Source: Thermoplasmata archaeon (GTDB taxonomy: Archaea > Thermoplasmatota > Thermoplasmata > Thermoplasmatales > Thermoplasmataceae). Taken from it: 8,029 bases of DNA. The stretch is taken from assembly GCA_021826835.1 (NCBI GenBank), contig JAKAYH010000086.1:1-8029 (forward strand). The letters are read 5' to 3'. Both the position numbers and the translations under genes were made by a program. Below are positions 5,992-8,029 of the stretch, piece after piece; the first letter of the stretch is position 1; the number at the start of each line of letters is the position of its first letter. A model generated the notes under the pieces. The model was not told where the DNA came from and ran no database searches. It saw only the letters and a list, made by a program, of their open reading frames with translations.

Positions 5992-6285
5992 TTACGTACT
6001 CCCACAGCTAAAGCTTGTGAGGTTCTCACTTTTGCTCAGTTTTTCATCTTCATCCCTTACGGTCCGGACGGTTTTGCGGGAACTCATTATTGAGTTTTGG
6101 CGTCTTTCCAGTCCTGAAAGTTGCGCCTCTGTGGGTATCAGTGCTCCACTTGCATACATCACTATCTGTATGCAATCGGGATTTGCCTTCAACCTATTCC
6201 CCTGCACAGACTGCGGAACGGAGACATTCCCAACCTCATGCTGAAGTCCCTGCGGATCAATCGCTGCATGGGGATTTCTATGCAC
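5992..6285 (-). pseudogene. Decayed C-terminal fragment of an IS200/IS605-family TnpB
   Basis: The minus-strand frame opens with HRNPHAAIDPQGL, which lines up with the TnpB consensus D/N-R-D-L-N-A-A-I-N-L around the third RuvC catalytic residue. Here that Asp reads Asn and the following Asn reads His, so activity would be lost. The rest (GNRLKANPD, then a Ser/Arg/Glu-rich tail ending SENLTSFSCGST) resembles the variable TnpB tail. A stem-loop typical of IS605-type right ends lies inside its last codons. Upstream in the same frame there are stop codons and no intact CxxC zinc ribbon, so the main nuclease domain is missing. TnpB is an RNA-guided nuclease that helps keep its IS in place; this remnant cannot do so. 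The assignment rests mainly on one motif. Confidence 0.5.
6001..6022 (-). repeat. IS200/IS605-type end hairpin overlapping the TnpB remnant tail
   Basis: On the minus strand the sequence CCTCACAAGCTTTAGCTGTGGG folds as an imperfect stem around a TTTA loop, with AGC/GCT and flanking CAC/GTG pairs. Hairpins of the form CCCAC..GC-TTTA-GC..GTGGG are common at the right ends of IS200/IS605 elements and form the 3' end of the TnpB guide RNA. Its position at the end of the TnpB-like frame fits that role. Confidence 0.4.
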
Positions 6286-6918
6286 GACTTTCTCGTGTTT
6301 TCACAGGAGGATTTTCATGCCTGAACCTCAACGCCATTGAGTGATATATGGGCGCACATTCATCCCATGACTTAAGTTGTGGGCTTTCTGCTTTAAACGA
6401 TTGTAAGCACGAAGTTGACCTCCTTCTTCCCACCGTTGGAGTGATAGTAATGGCCTTACCCTGTAAGATCATTTCGGACCAAAATATCTAAATGTACGGA
6501 GGTCGTAAACAATACTTGATGGACAGAGGGACTTTATTATTCTACCAGATAGAGGGAGTTCGCATATTGAGATGATACCAGGATTCTCAGATCCTTTGAA
6601 ATCATTTAGATTACGATCCACATATACTAATCTGTCTTGAATTCCTGTATGAATATTTATGGCTTCATTTGAACCGATCATGAATATTGCTACAATGGAA
6701 ATGATCCCTCTGGTAGGCTCACTGACATTAGTCAAAGTAAAAAATCCTGTGATGAACGAATAATATATGTTGTAATTTTCTTAGAAGCCTATAAATTATG
6801 TATTGTACTGAATCAAAACCAAACTGGCAGAAACTGCATTATCCTCGGGAAACTCCTTTCCTTGTATTTCGGTCTCTTTCTTACCTTTCCTGAACCCTGT
6901 AACCTGATCTCCCTGCTT
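6286..6918. other. Gene-poor region with layered IS200/IS605-like debris
   Basis: No intact gene is supported here. At 6357-6385 the plus strand reads CATTCATCCCATGACTTAAG and continues TTGTGGGC, a familiar IS200/IS605 end signature with a hairpin at 6364-6383. Next to it, about 6411-6445, is AAGTTGACCTCCTTCTTCCC with an adjacent CACCGTTGG, which resembles a second end sequence of the same kind of element. A minus-strand open frame at 6469-6735 has a TTG start, no recognisable domain and only one short hydrophobic run, so it is not called. From about 6736 to 6918 the sequence is AT-rich and then becomes the 3' flank of the IS4-type transposase, whose terminal repeat cannot be fixed because its partner is outside the window. 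Confidence 0.45.
6364..6383 (+). repeat. IS200/IS605-type end hairpin
   Basis: CCCATGACTTAAGTTGTGGG pairs over about nine positions around a two-base loop, using two G-T wobbles on the plus strand. On the minus strand these become C-A mismatches, as expected if an original perfect CCCACGAC-type stem has decayed. The flanks CATTCAT and GGGCTTTCTGC match the usual context of such hairpins next to IS200/IS605 elements. Confidence 0.4.
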
Positions 6919-8029
6919 TTACCACCACGATACCTTTTCAAGTGCATCAAGTATGTCCTTCTGCTTTCTTGTCCTTTCGAGTTCGCTCAATCCGCCATTT
7001 GCATCCTCCACTACATGCAGCTTCTCCAGTTCCAGCAGCATTTTCTCCAGTGAGTATTTATTCATGAGGCCTGATGAAATCATACCCCTCATGAGAGCTG
7101 ATCGTATGATGAGCGATATGAAGAATATGAACAGTATCCCCCTGATGGTTGATTCCTTCCTGACCCTCATGGGGAATATATCCAGATCGGTCTTCAGTAT
7201 GCGGAATGCCTTCTCAATGCTATCCCGATTGCGGTATATGGAAAGGCATTCTAATGGTGTGTATTCACCTTTATACACAAGGAGGAATCTTCCCATCCTG
7301 TTCTCTGCAGCGGAGATGGCGTTGTTCTTCGCCCTTGTTTTGATTTTGCCATCCTCAATCCTCCATGTGAAGTATTTCCCGTAATGCGAAGCAATGGATT
7401 CTATCGTTTCTCTTATGCCTGGCCTGATCTGTAATCTTTCAATTGCTGATCTTTTCTCCGATAGTTTCCTGTGGAAATCAGACATTTCGTCAGCTTCTCT
7501 CTTCCTGTCATGATAGAAGTATCCCTTAAGGTGCAGATCATCAATGGTGAACGATACCTGTTTGCAGAATATCGGTTCATTCTCATACATAATTACATTG
7601 TCAGCCCTGTCCACTGATCTTGCTGCTGAAGAGAAAACATTCTTTATCGCCCTGGATACGAGGGATGCTGCTATGATGAATGAGTCATCCTTCAGCAACC
7701 TGATATTCTCATAGGAGAAGAATCCTCTGTCGAGTACAATCTCCATCTTCGGAATAAGTTTCCTGATGCCTTCAACAGTTCTCTTCAGTGTAACGACATC
7801 GGGAATGCTCCCGCTGTATATCTCGAAGAACAGCGGTATGTTCCTGGATCTCTCAAGGACCATGCCCAGGTTTATCTGTTCGAGATCGGGATGATCCTTG
7901 GCATGGCCGCATTCCAGTATGCTGGCTGATGAATATGACGGCACTGATGTTATGTCGTAAAACAAGGAATTTCCCGGATTGATCCTCTGGATCAGATCGG
8001 AGGAGAACTGCCTGTAGAGATCCGATTTG
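6919..8029 (-). CDS. IS4-superfamily (IS1634-like) DDE transposase, N-terminus outside window
   Basis: The minus-strand frame is open to the right edge, giving 369 visible residues; the TTG at 7963-7965 is internal. Numbered from that Leu, the protein shows YDITSVPSYSS (Asp4, first DDE residue), IVLDRGFFSYENIRLL (Asp79, second) and YRNRDSIEKAFRILK (Tyr244, Arg247, Glu251, Lys258). The last segment matches the IS4-family Y-x2-R-x3-E-x6-K signature exactly and includes the catalytic Glu. An insertion of about 100 residues or more between the second Asp and the Glu fits the beta-strand insertion domain of IS4-type transposases. A hydrophobic run (GILFIFFISLIIRSALM) follows, as is common near the end of these enzymes. 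The C-terminus (DALEKVSWW) ends in a normal stop. No frameshift or internal stop is visible, so the enzyme could be active if the missing N-terminus is intact. Confidence 0.9.
   Translation of the reverse strand, partial: KSDLYRQFSSDLIQRINPGNSLFYDITSVPSYSSASILECGHAKDHPDLEQINLGMVLERSRNIPLFFEIYSGSIPDVVTLKRTVEGIRKLIPKMEIVLDRGFFSYENIRLLKDDSFIIAASLVSRAIKNVFSSAARSVDRADNVIMYENEPIFCKQVSFTIDDLHLKGYFYHDRKREADEMSDFHRKLSEKRSAIERLQIRPGIRETIESIASHYGKYFTWRIEDGKIKTRAKNNAISAAENRMGRFLLVYKGEYTPLECLSIYRNRDSIEKAFRILKTDLDIFPMRVRKESTIRGILFIFFISLIIRSALMRGMISSGLMNKYSLEKMLLELEKLHVVEDANGGLSELERTRKQKDILDALEKVSWW

Noticed and set aside
5894..6344. Plus-strand ORFs (5894-6244, 6090-6344, 6121-6324)
   Set aside because: They are antisense to the TnpB remnant and the end hairpins; serine- and leucine-rich composition with no domain.
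6278..6472. Minus-strand ORF beginning MILQGKAITITP
   Set aside because: It translates through an IS200/IS605-type hairpin (the KAESPQLKSWDE part), so it is most likely a spurious reading of element-end sequence.
6469..6735. Minus-strand ORF of 88 residues with one short hydrophobic run
   Set aside because: TTG start, no recognisable family, and it lies in a region of decayed element debris. It could be a fragment, but nothing supports a call.
6862..7384. Plus-strand ORFs (6862-7053, 6953-7384)
   Set aside because: They are antisense shadows of the IS4-type transposase; the opposite strand carries its catalytic signature.
1..8029. CRISPR arrays, tRNA or rRNA genes
   Set aside because: No regularly spaced direct repeats, no tRNA-like cloverleaf core sequences and no rRNA-like stretches were seen.

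Overview
The window looks like an archaeal chromosome, most likely of the Thermoplasmatales or a close relative. The reasons are AT-rich genes with TATA-like boxes placed for leaderless or short-leader transcription, a DUF2080-type transposon protein (an archaeal family), archaeal-style DDE transposases, and an ESCRT-III/Vps4 gene pair without a recognisable CdvA. The lineage is an inference from gene content; no rRNA or other marker is present.

Layout. 1-~361: the 3' end of an IS3/IS481-type transposase, cut by the left edge. ~362-901: AT-rich intergenic DNA with one palindrome and a promoter. 902-2398 (+): a strongly diverged, lidless Hsp70/DnaK-like protein that has lost several residues of the ATPase centre. 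2398-: a small ORF overlapping the Hsp70 stop codon, broken by a complete 1,173-bp IS (2484-3656) with 13-bp perfect terminal inverted repeats, a minus-strand DDE transposase and a plus-strand DUF2080 gene. 3714-4307 (+): an ESCRT-III/Snf7-like (CdvB-like) coiled-coil protein with a MIM1-like C-terminus. 4334-5458 (+): a Vps4/CdvC-like ATPase with an N-terminal MIT-like domain and one AAA domain. 5459-~6918: gene-poor DNA holding an imperfect inverted repeat and decayed IS200/IS605 debris (a degenerate TnpB C-terminus and end-type hairpins). 6919-8029 (-): an IS4-superfamily transposase running off the right edge.

How the genes may work together. ESCRT-III proteins polymerise on membranes, and Vps4 binds them through its MIT domain and extracts them by threading. 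Here the two genes are adjacent, the ESCRT-III-like protein ends in a plausible MIT-binding peptide, and the ATPase has intact Walker and arginine-finger residues, so an active remodelling pair is likely. Upstream on the same strand is an Hsp70-like protein that looks unable to hydrolyse ATP normally. Removing the IS leaves only about 142 bp between the Hsp70 stop and the cdvB-like start, so the three genes were near neighbours before the insertion. I infer a candidate Hsp70-like/ESCRT-III/Vps4 membrane-remodelling module on an IS-rich, possibly accessory locus. Whether it serves vesicle release, repair or division cannot be told from the sequence.
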